Origin: Rhea pennata
Lineage: Eukaryota; Chordata; Aves; Rheiformes; Rheidae
Direction: 5' to 3'
Assembly: GCF_028389875.1 (NCBI RefSeq)
Contig: NC_084663.1
Span: 15,514,666-15,578,665, forward strand
DNA length: 64,000 bases
Part shown: piece after piece, positions 40,301 through 53,600 of the stretch
How positions within the stretch are numbered: the first letter of the stretch is position 1
Layout: each line of letters opens with the position of its first letter
Notes under the pieces: generated by a model
What the model was told of the DNA's origin: nothing
The model's input: the letters and a program-made list of their open reading frames with translations, nothing else
Database searches by the model: none
Translations under genes and position numbers: made by a program

Positions 40301-43300
40301 ATTCAATCGCCTTTATCTAACTGAATGTTTTTTTCAAGGAATCATCTTGATATGCAGTTGCCATGTTTGTTTTCTCAACTTGAAAGGAATTGAAGTTAAT
40401 ACATTGTTTTCCAATACAACCTGCTTCTGGAGGATGGTGCTTACCTGAGGTGATACCAAGTGTACATTAGGAGAGCTGGAGTGCATGTTTGTAGTTATTC
40501 ACTTGATCTAGTAAGAAGGATAGAGTCAGACACTGTTCTGGGGGATTAGTTATCATTACTGTCTTATCATCTGTTTGTAACTGACTGTAAATATGCACAC
40601 AATTTTGTATATTTCAGATAATGGAATGGCAATAGATCTGCTTTACACATTATTTATGTATGTGTATCACCACAGGCCTAGATTCATAAGGATAGTTGGT
40701 ATCTAAGTCTCACTTTAGGCATAGTGAAGTAATGCCTAACTCTGCCAGGGTGATTCATAAAGCCTCTGCCTAGGTGCTACCTTGTTCATACATAACTATG
40801 ACACACAGTTTAACTTTAACTTGACATTAAAGTTCTGCTTCTGTGCTAGAGTTTCATGCTGCCCCCATGGGATAAAGGCAAAGGAGGCAACTCCTTTTTG
40901 CAACAAGGCTGGTGTTAAGAATACATATTCACATGAAGGATGTCAGAGAGCGTCAGGCTCCTGTTCAAGTGCTGCTAAAGAGCACCCATGTAATTGTTGA
41001 TGAAGAGAGAGAGATCCCGGGAGCCCAGCAAAGAGGACAAACCAGCAGAGGCTTTGTAGTTAACGAGGTAGTTTGTGCAGATGACAGCATGAAGGGGGCC
41101 TGGTGCTCAAGACTGTGTGGTACCTCTGGAGTCAGTGCAACGAAAGTGGCGATGTGTCACAGAGGAGGCTCCCCAGCCCTAACTGGAGCAGCCAGCTGTG
41201 AACATCAGAGGCCCCAGTGCAGATCCCGAGGTAGGATGCAGCCATCTAGGTACAGTCTGCAAGGATTGCCTGTTGTCTGTCCCAGACACTGAGAGGGGAA
41301 TGGTGATTTCACCGCTGGGAGCTATGCTGTGGTCAAGGTGCTGAGCAGCCAGAGGAGGAGCTACAGGAGGATGTGAGCAGGACTGCATAGCATCAGACAG
41401 GGCCAACAGGACTCTTGACTGGGTGTTTGCAGAGTCTGCTGCAGCAACAACTGCCTGAACACTGAATGGAAGAAGGGACAGTTAGAGCCTATATTCACAT
41501 AAGCGGTGGATAGTGACTCCCAAAATGGAGAAGGCCGAAAACCAGACTTCTGGTAATAAAAGGCTCCTTCTCTACCTTTAGATGTGCGTTTATGGAATAG
41601 ATGCAGTGTCCTGGTCACACATGAGGAGGAACAAGCTCCATTAGGGAAAGCATCAGAGCCAGCTGTCCATGTGGACAACGGTACTGCCAACATTATCTTT
41701 GAAAGGTTTTGGTGGTTGGAGGAGGTTTCTGAGGACAGGAAGAAAGTAAATGTCTTTCCTATCTTCAAGAAAGGCAAGAAATAAGATCCAGGAACTACAG
41801 GTCAGTTAATTATGCTTCAGTCCCTGGCAGATGATGAGCAAGGTGATGAAGCAAATACTCCCGGAAATAATTTCCAAATGTATGGAGGACAGGAAGGTGA
41901 CTGGGAGTAGTCAGTGTAGATTTACAAAGAAGAAGTCACGCCTGACCAACTTGATAGCCTTCCAAGATGAGTTAATTGACTCCACAGGTGAAGGGAGAGC
42001 AATGGCTGTTTACCTTCACTTTAGCAAGGCTTTCAACACTGTCTTCCATAACACTCTTCCAGACAGACTGATGAAGCATGGACTAGATGTGTGGACAGTG
42101 AAGATGGCTAAAAACTGAACTGCTGGGCTCAAAGGGATCAGCAGCATGAAATCCTGTTGGAGGCCAGTCGCTGGTGGTGTATGCTACGAGTCAGTATTGA
42201 CACCAATATGGTTTAAGATCTTCATTGGTGACCTGGACAATGGGACAGAGTGCCCCTCAGCAAGTTTGCAGATTCTACAAAACTGGGAGGGTGGCTGATA
42301 GATCAGATTGCTGCGCTGCCATTGATAGACACCCTGACAGGCTGGAGAAATGGGCAAAAAGGAACCTCAAGGAGTTCAACAAAGGGAAATTCCAAGTCCT
42401 GCACCTGAGGATGAATAACCCAATGCACCGGTACAGGTTGAGAGCTGACTGGCTGAAGAGCAGCTTTGCAGAGAAGGACCTGGAGGTCCTGGAGGACAAC
42501 AAGCTGAACACAGGCCAGCAATGTGCCCTTGTGGCAAAGAAGGCCCGTGGTGTCCTGGGCTGCATTAGGCAGAGCATTGCCAGCATGTTGAGGGAGGTGA
42601 TCCTCCTCCTCTACTCAGAACATCTGAATTCTTTATCTAGTTCTGGGTTCTCCAGTAGGAGAGAAACGTGGACATACTGGAGCAGGTCCAGTAAAGGGCC
42701 ACTAAGATGATTAACAAAATGGAGCATCTCTCATATGAGGAGAGACTGAGAGATCTGAGATTGCTCAGGATGAAGAAGAGAAGGTTCGGGGATCTCACCG
42801 GTGTGTATAAATACCTCATGGCAGGAATAAATAAGACAGAGACAGACTTCTCAGAGATGCCTAGTGACAGAACAAGAGGTAATGGGCACAAATTGTAATA
42901 CAGAAAATTCTACTTAAAGACAAGAAGAGATTTTTTTGCTGTAAGGGTGGTCAAACACTGGAACAGGTTGCCCAGGGAGATTGTGGAGGCTCCATCCTTG
43001 GAGATATTCAAAACCCTACTGGATACAGTCATGAGCCACTAGCTCTAAGTGACCCTATTTTGAGTAAGAGATTGGACTAGAGTATTTCTAGAGGTCCTTT
43101 CCAACCTCAAAAAGTCTGTGACTCTTAAATCATCAAATATCTATTTTATAGTGATCTAGGGTAATTTTACTTTGCTGTGAAGTTAATTTACATATTTTGG
43201 GACTAAAGAGCTAAGAATACATAAGCTAGCTGTTCTTCACTAGTTACCAGCCATAGTTACACACCTTTTATATTAGATATTTATTTAGTTCAATGCTTTG

Positions 43301-46300
43301 AAGGTTTTCAGTACAGGCTAAAATTTAATTTAATTGACTAGAAAGACAGATAGTGTTTGTCAGGAGATGAAGAAGAATGCCCAAAAGCAGAATTTGTCTA
43401 TCTGGAGTAGATTATTTTACATTCTTGTTACCTTTCTTCCATTCTGTAACTGGTAACAGTGAAATAAGTTAGAAGACATTCTGTGGCCCTGGGGCCACAT
43501 AACACAACACAACTTATGTATATGTACAACTAAACTGGCTTACACCTTCCTCGCCTCCTGACCCCACCAAAATAACCAGCTCTCCAGGAGGATTTTATTC
43601 ATGCTGCATCCTGGAACAAGCTGTGGCGTATGAGCTCCTCCAGACCATGTCAGGAGAGCTATAGCTGGCCCAAGCTGAAGCTGCTCCAACTGTGCTGACA
43701 GTTGCACAAAGAACCAAACAACCTGGACCGTGCAATGCCAGTGCTTGAGTCGGTCATCAGGCCCGTAAAATTCATGCTTCATAGATGTAATCTTTGAATC
43801 TGATTGATCTAAAAATGCAAAAGAACTTTGCTGAAGACAATTCATTTAAGCTGGTTAATGGTCCCCATTAAGAGGGGAGGAAAAAGCCTGCACCATCTCC
43901 AGTTTATGCGATGTGAGAAGATAAACCATGTTGGCTAATGCTAGTAGGGGAGCTAATGCTCCTTTATCACGGAATCACAGAATCAGTCAGGTTGGAAGGG
44001 ACCTCTGGAGATCATCTAGTCCAACCTCCCTGCTCAGCAGGGTCACCTAGAGCACGTTAGACAGGGTTGCATCTGGGTGGGCCTTGAAGATCTCCAGAGA
44101 AGGAGACTCCACAACCTCTCTGGGCAACCTGTGCCAGTGCTCCATCACTCTCACAGGGAAGAAATTCCCCCTCACGGTCAGGCAGAGCTTCCTGTGCTTC
44201 AGTTTCTGCCCATTGCCTCTTCTCCTGTCACATGGGACAACTGAAAAGAATTTGTCCCCGTCCCCTTGACACCCTCCCTTCAGGTACTTGTACACATTGA
44301 TAAGATCCCCCCTCAGTCTTCTCCTCCCCAGGCTGAACAGGCCCAGCTCTCGCAGCCGTTCCTCATAGGGCGGGTGCTCCAGCCCTCTGAGCATCTTTGT
44401 AGCCCTACGCTGGACTCTCTGCAGTAGCTCCATGTCTGTCTTTATCCATCAGGTAAATCCACACCTGAAAGCCTAGCATCATGAGATGGTAACTATGTTT
44501 TTTTTTCTTCACTCAGCTAGTAAAATCTTTTTGTGAATTCACGCTCTGTCTTTAAAGGTCACTTATTAGAGAGATTTTTTTTTGAGAGAAATGCAATAAC
44601 TACCCTTCCCAAAAACTTTATAAAAAAACTGAAAATTCTTTGTATAGCTAGCAATCTTGGTATATGAACTTGATTTTTGTTGTAGATGTGCCTCAGAAGT
44701 CTGTTTTCCCACTCTGGTTTCCTACAACTCTTAAGAAAATTAAAATATGTTCTCTATACAAAGTGCCTTTTCATGGCAACAACCCAGGGTTCCCTCATTT
44801 TCTCAAAAATCTTCCTGTTTTGACATTTATGTGCTTCTTAGTTTAGACTGTAACAAAAATCTATTGCTGGTATTAATCAGAGTATGTAAATAAATGTCAT
44901 ATAAATAATCTGATTTTAAACCATATAAGCTTCAGTTTTGCTACTTTGTATTTGGAAAGCACATTGTCCTTAAGAAATGTTAATACTTTTATATTTGAAA
45001 AAGCTGTATTAAGATAATGAAATTATTGCAGAAGTCACTAAGATTGCACAGCATACATGTTTAATTCTTCAGATTTTTTATAAACATTCTACTGGAAATA
45101 TATTTTTAATGTACCGTTCTTAGAATATGGATTGCCAGATTGCCGCAGCATTACACGTAACAGATTTACAAACACTGATACAAAACCCCTGTTGGTATGT
45201 ACTTGTAAAATCAGAGCTGCTTTAAGAAGGTAAAGTTTTCCGACTACTTCATTTTTAACAAAAGACCAGAATTTATTTTGTCTATGCACTCCGTAGTCTG
45301 GTTTGCTTTTTTCTTGAGAGAAGCTCAGTAAAGGAAAACGCTTCCCGAGTTAAGCGACCGCGTTGGTTTTCGCCGCGGCTCCCGCTGTCGGAGGGGAGGG
45401 TGTTGCAGCCATTGCTTTACAGATGCGCAGGATCGGGTGCAGAATAAATATCCGAGTTCCCTTCAGTGGTTGCCCGTGTCTTGCCGTTGGAAATACATGC
45501 GACCACAATTTATTTAATCTCTGATCCGTGCTCTTGTTCTTAACATGGAAGTTATACAACCTGCTTGCCTAGCTTGCTGGTGAATCCTCTTGCTTCCTGG
45601 CCAGACTGAAGCTCAGTTTACTGACGCTCCCCCTGGTTGCTTTGCAAGGATAAAGATTATTTTAGAATTAAAAAGTAGATCTGTCATCAGGGCATTGATT
45701 AGGTGAAAAGCGCTCTGTATTAGTTTATCAGGAGGAAATGTAAACTGGGGGAAGGTACATAAGTATTTCAGCAGCGTCTAAGTGCATGTCGCAGGCATGT
45801 GTAGAGGTACAAAGTCCTCTTTCTGCAATTGCACTGTGGGAACTGAAGAAGAAATAAAATTAGCTGACACCGCTATGTCTTTTGAATCTCACTGAGAATA
45901 AACAAAGTTCAGTATTAATACATCTATCTAAAAGTAAATCACCTGCGCAAACAAGGTTTTCTTCTTGCAAGATGCATTAAAGAATTCTCATTTCCAGGTA
46001 TTTAAATTGTGAAAGCTGACTGCCATCTATACATTTCTGTGCCTCTTCCTGAGCGCTGACTTTCATTCTTAGTTGATTTTTGTCACTCTGCGTATGGATG
46101 ATGATGTGGAGAATTTGCTTGTAAAAATTTGGTGATCAAAATGTTACCTGAGAAAATGCAGTAATTTCAGTGGGGGCTTGGTTTTCTTTTCTCTTTTCTC
46201 CTCCTGGTAAAAAGATCAGTGGGTTCTGCAACTTCTTTCTTTCATGCATTTAGCATTTTTAGTACAAACTGGGATCTGTAGGAATTAGTGCAATTAATGA

Positions 46301-49300
46301 AATTCTTTGGTAGTGAGTAGCAAATTTGTGCATTGCTGCTGTAATTTTAGATTTCTGAAGCGGTGCCTTAGTCAAGCAGGTCTCCTCTTACCCTAAAAGA
46401 GCCTCCCACTAATTTAATGGAAGGCATCAGTCTTCTTGGAGTGCCATCTGGGGTCTTTTTTGTTAATGAGATGCATACTTAAAACTTAGGTTTTGTGCTG
46501 GGTTTATCCAAAATGCATCACCATGACATTTTTAGAATCTGCATTTTTTTTTTTTCTGACAGAAAATTGATGGCTTTGAAAGATTTGTTGAAGACTGGAG
46601 GATTTTTTATTATTATTATTTTAAATTTTCCCAGGAGGAACTGAAAACTTGCAGGACATGAGCAATTATCACAGGGACTTTTTTTTTTCCTCTAAGCAGG
46701 TTTTACATCTTAGTCATGACTTTTCGGAACTGAACTATGTGCCTGGTTTGGTTATTAGTCTGCAGTGTTGTTATTTTATGTAGCAAATTTTGAGAAAGGG
46801 ACCAGTTGACTTTAAATCAGTGGTGATTGATTTAGAAATGTAAAATACTTGTGAATATTTCCACAGATAATAAAAAGACAATTATTTAGCTCTCAAATGT
46901 ATTAGGTAACTTAAAATGTTAAAAACTTTTTTTTAAAAAAAGGAATTGTATTTCTGAATTCTATTCAGCTGTCTAAAAAAGATCTCGTGACATAAAGTTT
47001 GTGACTTTATGTCATCTTCTGGAAAAGTATCTTTTAGAGAGCTTGATTCATAATTATAAGACTGAAAATGTTCTAACCTGAAATCTTCGGTGAAGCGCAT
47101 TGAATAAGCATTTTAACAGTACGTACTGTTCCTTCAGTAAACAGCAGTATCAATACAGCAAATAACCTCCTTTTGCTCGTTTTAATTCAGCTTTTTTTCA
47201 AAACGTCTTGGGAGTGTTTCAGTTCCCAGGGCCGCGGGGCCGTTACCGCGCGGTTGGTTGCAATAGCCGCAGGCAGCGGGTCGCGGGGGGCGAACGCCCT
47301 CCGCCCCCGGGCAGCGCCGCCGCCGCCGCCGCCGCCGCGTCCTGTTTCTTTTCAGAGGGCACCTGAGTGCTCTTTGCTGGGGAGGCGCTTTACCAATTTA
47401 GATGTCCAGCAAGGGAAAGGGGAATGCACTTTTTCAGGTGCTTGAGACAACTGATGGACTTAATGTCAGTTCTGCAGATGATGTAGGAGTTCCTTTTAGT
47501 TTATGTACGGAAAGGTGAAAAAAAATGAAGAAATACTACCTGTTAGTTTGGGTTTTTAGAGGACAACTCGTACTTAATTTTCAGTGTCTTGGAATGGCAC
47601 ACACACACTTCTCGCTTTCTCTGAAATTGAAATCTAACCCATTCTCTGAACTGACAGTAAAATGATCCTTCTTTTTGCAAATGCACACCTGACTGTAGTG
47701 AAAAAGATACTAAACAGAGAGAGTTAAATAATTCCTAGGCTATCTTAGTGGTCTAGAAAGGATACATGATGTGTTAGTGTATTTTACTTAAATGGCTATA
47801 TTAAGGATGGATGCTGCAATTCTGTTGTTCTTTTTGTCCATTTAAAGTAGAGACACACAATAAACTCTATTGTAAAATTGTTTTTTAAAAATGTGGTATG
47901 CTGATATTTTAAGTGCTTTGAGTAAGTGAAGAAATTTGGTAAGATAAGGATGAAATTAATTCCACCTATCTTCATCTATCTAAAAAAAAGAAGTATCTAG
48001 TACAATTATTCAAGTTACAGTAGGTCTATCATCATAGGAAAGAAAGAGGCATCTCTAGTGAACGACTCTGAGATACGTGGTATGGTTATATCTGTCCATA
48101 GACTGTAAAGGGACTCTAGAGAACTGGCTTTACTGATACGATTTGAAAAGGTAAAAGCCACTTTTCAGCAGCTGAAAATTCCATGTGTGGACCATTTAAT
48201 TGCTCAACCAAAGCATGGCAGACCTTTATGGTTAGCTTTGTCCTGACATTGTGTAGCCATTGTATAATCTCGATTTTCAAGATACTTTACAGTCATTTTG
48301 AAACCTGTAATTCTATAAATTTGTTCTAAAGGCAGAAATAGATAAGTGTATTGTCTGCAAAGAGGGACACCGTGCTGTATAACGTATGTAATTGTGAAAT
48401 CCTATCTTTGCATGCTCATGGGCAATTGATATTGCAGTCAAGGTCTATATTACTGCTGGTATGGACAAAGAAGGAGGCCAAGCATTATCTGTATACTTGG
48501 GAGGCTGAACGGTTAGTTAATTTGAAGAGTAATGTTTTAAAAGCAGATGATGACTTCTTGTTTTGAATATGTTTTTTTTTAATAGGAACAGATGTCTCAG
48601 GTGTTGGACGCGATGTTTGAAAAGCAAGTTGAAGGAGGAGAGCATGTCATTGATCAAGGGGACGATGGTGACAACTTCTACGTCATTGATAGGTGAATGG
48701 TTGTGCCGAACTGTAGTGCAAAGGATTATGCTAAAGTCCTTTGAGAAAAATCTATTTTTCTCTGTACTCGTATTGGATTCTTACTCATATTTGCATGGGA
48801 AAAAGAAAATATAATGCATATGAATCAGCACAGGTATGTTGAGCTGTGGAGGGTGGTTTTGAAAAGAGGCAGTCACTACCCTCCTTAGGTATTGCTAGAT
48901 CCCAAAGACTGTCGTCTTCTCTCTCTCTCTCTCTCTTTTTTTTTTTTTTTTTTTTTTTGTATAGAAAGATCTAATACAGAACACAGTGGGAAAATGTTTA
49001 CAGAATAGATTTGAAATCTTACTGCATTTTAATACTAGCTGTACAATTTCTAGTTCCTTTGAATATTATTAGAGCTCAAGTAGCTAAGATACAACATTTC
49101 ATCTGCAGATCTGTCCTGGTAAAAGCACATAACTGAGTGAAATCCTAGCTGCTGCTTACTGCTGAAACCAGTGAGTTAGGCGGAGCATGTACTTTGCTAT
49201 TCTGCACTAGTCATTTCGACAGCCTCCAGCCAGGCTGTGCCAAAACACCTTTTCTTATTCTGTGCCTTCATTTTGGAGCTACAACAGCAACTTTTGGGAG

Positions 49301-50658
49301 TGTTTGGGAGGAGTAGTATGCTTGAACTCGAAAAAGAAATCCAAATATGGTTGGTCTTTCCTGCAGGAAATCTTAAAAGTGTGTCAGGAGTGAATGTTTC
49401 TTCAGCTTTATGAGGTTACTGTTTGTCATCTCCTATCCAAAAAGCTGCAGGGACTTAACAGAATTGTGTCAGCCTTGCAGGTTTTAGGCCCAGAGAATCA
49501 CCCCTCAGATCCTTGCCGCTGGGATCGTAGTACAGACGTTTGCGTTATGTTCACATGATAGATCATTGATAGCATCGATGAGAATGGTTGGGTCATGTTT
49601 TACCTTATCAAATTCTACTCCTCTCCTAGAGCAAAAAAGTAAACTGCTTATTTAATGATGGGAGAAAAAATACACATTATATTAGATAATTATATAATCT
49701 CTTCATTTCATAATTTTATGTTGTTTTTCATATACACTCATTCTGAGTCCTACATCTCCTCTAATTATTGCATTAAAATATACTAATTACTACTTTAAAA
49801 TATTTAAAATGGGAAATAACCTTATTATTTCTTTATTGGCCATATCATAGCCATTTTGGCAAAGGCTTGTTTCATTTGTACATAGTGTGGTTGAAATGAA
49901 ATTAAAAAACACAGATACTAAGTCTGAGTCTTCATTTTTAATAAATGCAGCTCTGGTTATTAATCATTGTAAATCCAGTTTATCTTTAAAATGAGTTATT
50001 GCCAAAAATAACAACCTTATGTCTCCCTTTAAAAAGCAACTACTTTCAGTATTTATGAGATTTATGAGATTGAGATGGCCCTGCAAGGTGCTTAATATCA
50101 TTTAAGCAAGCAGAATATATATTTTAAAATGCTTTATCTTTAGAATTCATAGTATAAAATAATACAGTGAGTGGCTGCTTAGCAAAGAACAAGACGAGAT
50201 TCCACTTACTGTATTTATGTACTTTATTAACAGAGGCACATATGATATTTATGTAAAATGTGATGGCGTTGGGAGGTGTATTGGAACCTATGATAACCGT
50301 GGCAGTTTTGGTGAGTTGGCCTTAATGTACAATACGCCCAGAGCAGCTACAATTATAGCTACCTCTCCTGGTGCCATCTGGGGTTTGGTAAGTGAAATAC
50401 TTGTTTTAATATATTAATTATTTGTTTTAAGTGTTTTCTATAAATTGCACTGATACGCTATATCAGCATCAAAAAATGATTTATAATTTGGGAAAGTTTA
50501 ACTTTAAAATTTGCTCAGAATTCCAGACATAGTACTATGTTTTTCTAGATACTAGAGAAACAACCCTGAAAGGCTCAAGAAAGCACTATTTCCTTTTTTT
50601 TTAACAATTTTGTTTTATCCTATTTTAATGATAATTTTCCAAACTGACAGTTACTTTG

Positions 50659-50695
<37 letters not shown>

Positions 50696-53600
50696 ATTTT
50701 CCCACATCATTCTAGGAAATGCGTTTTGGTCCAAGTAAAATTCCAAACTAAGGTTATTTATCATTGTTAAACAATCTCGACCTTTGAAAACATTAATAGA
50801 ATTACCAGAAGAGTAAAACTCAGATAGACTTTCTGCATCAAGGCACACATATTGAGCTAATGACAGATCCCAAGAAGTCATTTCTTCCTGAAGGGAATTG
50901 TATGTTCTGCACCAGCTTACTCCGTGTGACTTCTGGGATCACTGCAGAGTTGAGGATGCTGTAAGAACGGCGTTAAATTGGTTTGGGTTGTACTGGCCAG
51001 CGAGTCCCCGCTGTAGCAGTGAAGCCTGCAGTGCATTTCACCTCTGTCCTCAGGACACGCACATGAAGTCACTAGAAGAAAACAGCATACACCCCGTTTT
51101 CCATCTTTATGCTTCTTACGGATTGCAAAATGCCAGGGAGTGTCCAGCTGGCTATTTAGGACAGCGCTGAGTCTGCTGAAAGAGCAGAAAGCAGGTTTAC
51201 TGGGACCCAAGATCCAGACCCATGTATTTTGTTTGGCGATAATAAATTCTTCGCTTATATATCAATACGCATGGGACTTTGGGAGATTAAGAAATTTAGT
51301 AAATTAAATATTTAAATACTGATGATTTGCTAACGATCCAAAACAATGTTTGTTTGAAAACCATTAAACCCCAGCTTGTCATACAGAGACTAACCTCTCT
51401 TGGTAATAAACGCAGCACTGAGCCTCTGAAAGGTGGAGAATATGTTTCTTTTCCGTGTTCTGGATGTGCGGTGTGTTTTGGGGCATGTATTGTTCATTCT
51501 GCCCAGTGCTGGTTAAGCTAAACTCTGTGGCCTCTCTGCGCAGCCAAGGGGCAGAGAAGCTCTTCGGAGCGTGAATCAGCTCAAGAGCACAACTTCAGGC
51601 GCTCGCGCCGGACCTCAAGGGGAGTCTTTCTCGCTGACTCCATGGGGAGCCTAGCTGGTTATACTGAGTGACTGAAACTGGCTGATGTGAAGTTCTTCAG
51701 CCATTTCCAAAGCATCTTCTACCACACAACCATTCTCTGTCAATAAACTTTCCTTTTCTCTTTCTGTTTACAGGACAGAGTAACGTTCCGAAGAATCATT
51801 GTAAAAAACAATGCCAAAAAAAGAAAAATGTATGAAAAATTTATTGGGTCATTGCCATTCCTTAAATCTTTAGAAGTAAGCTTTCTATTACATTATTTTA
51901 ATGTCTGTATCAGAGGTCCATGATAAGACTCTGCCTCTACAGATTTTAAATTTGGAATTAAAATTTTATCTAGACTTAGATTTTGCATACTTTTGGGGGG
52001 GGAGAAAGACCATATTTTTGATACTTCTAAATTTTCAAGATAAAAGCCATAGTTAATATAGTATAAAAAATGGATTTTTTTACTTTTACCTTTCATTTCC
52101 TTAAGCTTAATTTTTACTAGAGATAGTCAGTAATGTTATCAATGATTTAGGAAATTGTAAAATGTTTTCATTTAACAGCTATATTTTTACACGTGTACTT
52201 TTCTGAAAATAATCTTGGAAGACTTGGATATGTAGGCTTCTTTAAAAAATGGAAGTTTTGTCAACACGTGTAGCTATTAAGACTATAATACACCCTTTGG
52301 AATGCTATTAGACAATTGTTCCTGTTTTTTTTAATGAGTATCAACAGAGGGGCTCTATAAAGATCTGTGAAAAGAAGTATTAAAGGACTTTCTAAATGTA
52401 ACATTGTAACATTGTTAACAGAGTATTTCTTGTAATTCCTTTTTTTAAATTAAGGTATCTGAACGTTTGAAAGTGGTTGATGTGATTGGTACCAAAGTAT
52501 ACAAAGATGGGGAACAAATCATTGCTCAGGTACTGTTGTTTATTTCTTGTTTTAGCTTTTTTTCTTCCAATAGGCAACAATTACCCTATTACATATAAAG
52601 AATACGTGCTTTTTAACTAAATGCTTTTTTGTCAAAGAAGCCGAAACACAATGAATGAATATGGTATGCAAGAGAGGTGATCATACTCTTTCAGAAGCTA
52701 ATTTTTCATTTATGATACTTTGAAAAACATTCCGTTCTGTTTGTATGAATGAAGTAGTCAACAGTTTAGTATATTTAGAAGTGCAAGCAGTGTAGAACAA
52801 CTATGGCTTGCACTACTGACCACTGAAGATTTATCCTGTTCTGCTGTATAAATGCTGTAATCATTAGAAGAGGAATGTGAAAGGAAACCCTTCAGGACAG
52901 GCAACAAAGACTCTTGCCTCAAAATATTTATTGGAGATCAGATATAGCCTTTGGAGGCTTACTTATATTGGAACATCTGCAAGGAAAATCATTTGGGACA
53001 AATACGTAGGGGGAGAAACAGCAGTAAGATCCTAAAATCTTCCGTAACACTATTTTCTCCTACATTTTGTCTAAGGCAGAATCAGCTTTGTCGCTTCATA
53101 AAAATGGCTCACTGTCAATTCTGTATAGATGTTTTGATTCTTTTGTGCTGTAAGTGTGGATTTCACAGTAGAAATGATTTATTTTGCAGTAGGTATGAAA
53201 AAGCTGCAAGGTGCTGCCTACAAATATCTCAATGTTTACCATTAAACTAAAAAGCAACTTCCACATTTCCATTACCCCCCTCTTTTGTTTTCCCTTTACA
53301 GGGTGACATGGCTGATTCTTTCTTCATTGTGGAATCTGGAGAAGTAAGGATTATAATGAAAAGGAAGGTAAAACATTCCTAAAATACATAAAATTTTGTG
53401 GAGTTTTACAAATCTTGATGTATTCTAAATGCTAAACACAAATGTCTCTCATTACCATTGCTGTTAACTTTACTTATGAAATTCTCAGTTCAGGAAATCT
53501 CTTTCTTTCTCTCTCTCTTTCTTTCACTCTCTCTCTCATTCTCTTTGTTTTTTTCTCTCTATTCTTAACCTGGTATTTCAGGGTAAACAAGATGTAGAAG

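Larger units (their letters stand above)
32455..48585 (+). other. PRKAR2B: PRKAR2B intron (16.1 kb)
   Basis: The longest internal intron in the window, from GTAAGC to AATAG. It contains a 99-nt inverted repeat (36.1 kb), an AT-rich palindrome (37.4 kb), an ancient CR1/L3-like piece (38.7 kb), a long plus-strand CR1 (40.9-43.1 kb), a minus-strand CR1 (44.0-44.4 kb) and two CpG clusters (45.35 and 47.25 kb). ORFs of up to 158 codons in its GC-richer 36.3-36.9 kb part match nothing I know. Confidence 0.9.

Noticed and set aside
42225..42710. 161-codon plus-strand ORF as a host gene
   Set aside because: It is CR1 ORF2 sequence ([17 protein letters not shown] block) inside a longer dead CR1.
47173..47445. 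Proline-rich 90-codon ORF over the CpG island
   Set aside because: The open frame results from the (GCC)n repeat and GC richness; no domain is recognisable. The region is kept as a candidate promoter, not as a gene.
48563..48814. 83-codon ORF overlapping a PRKAR2B exon
   Set aside because: It is a different frame of the real exon 48586-48692 and does not match the RII-beta protein.
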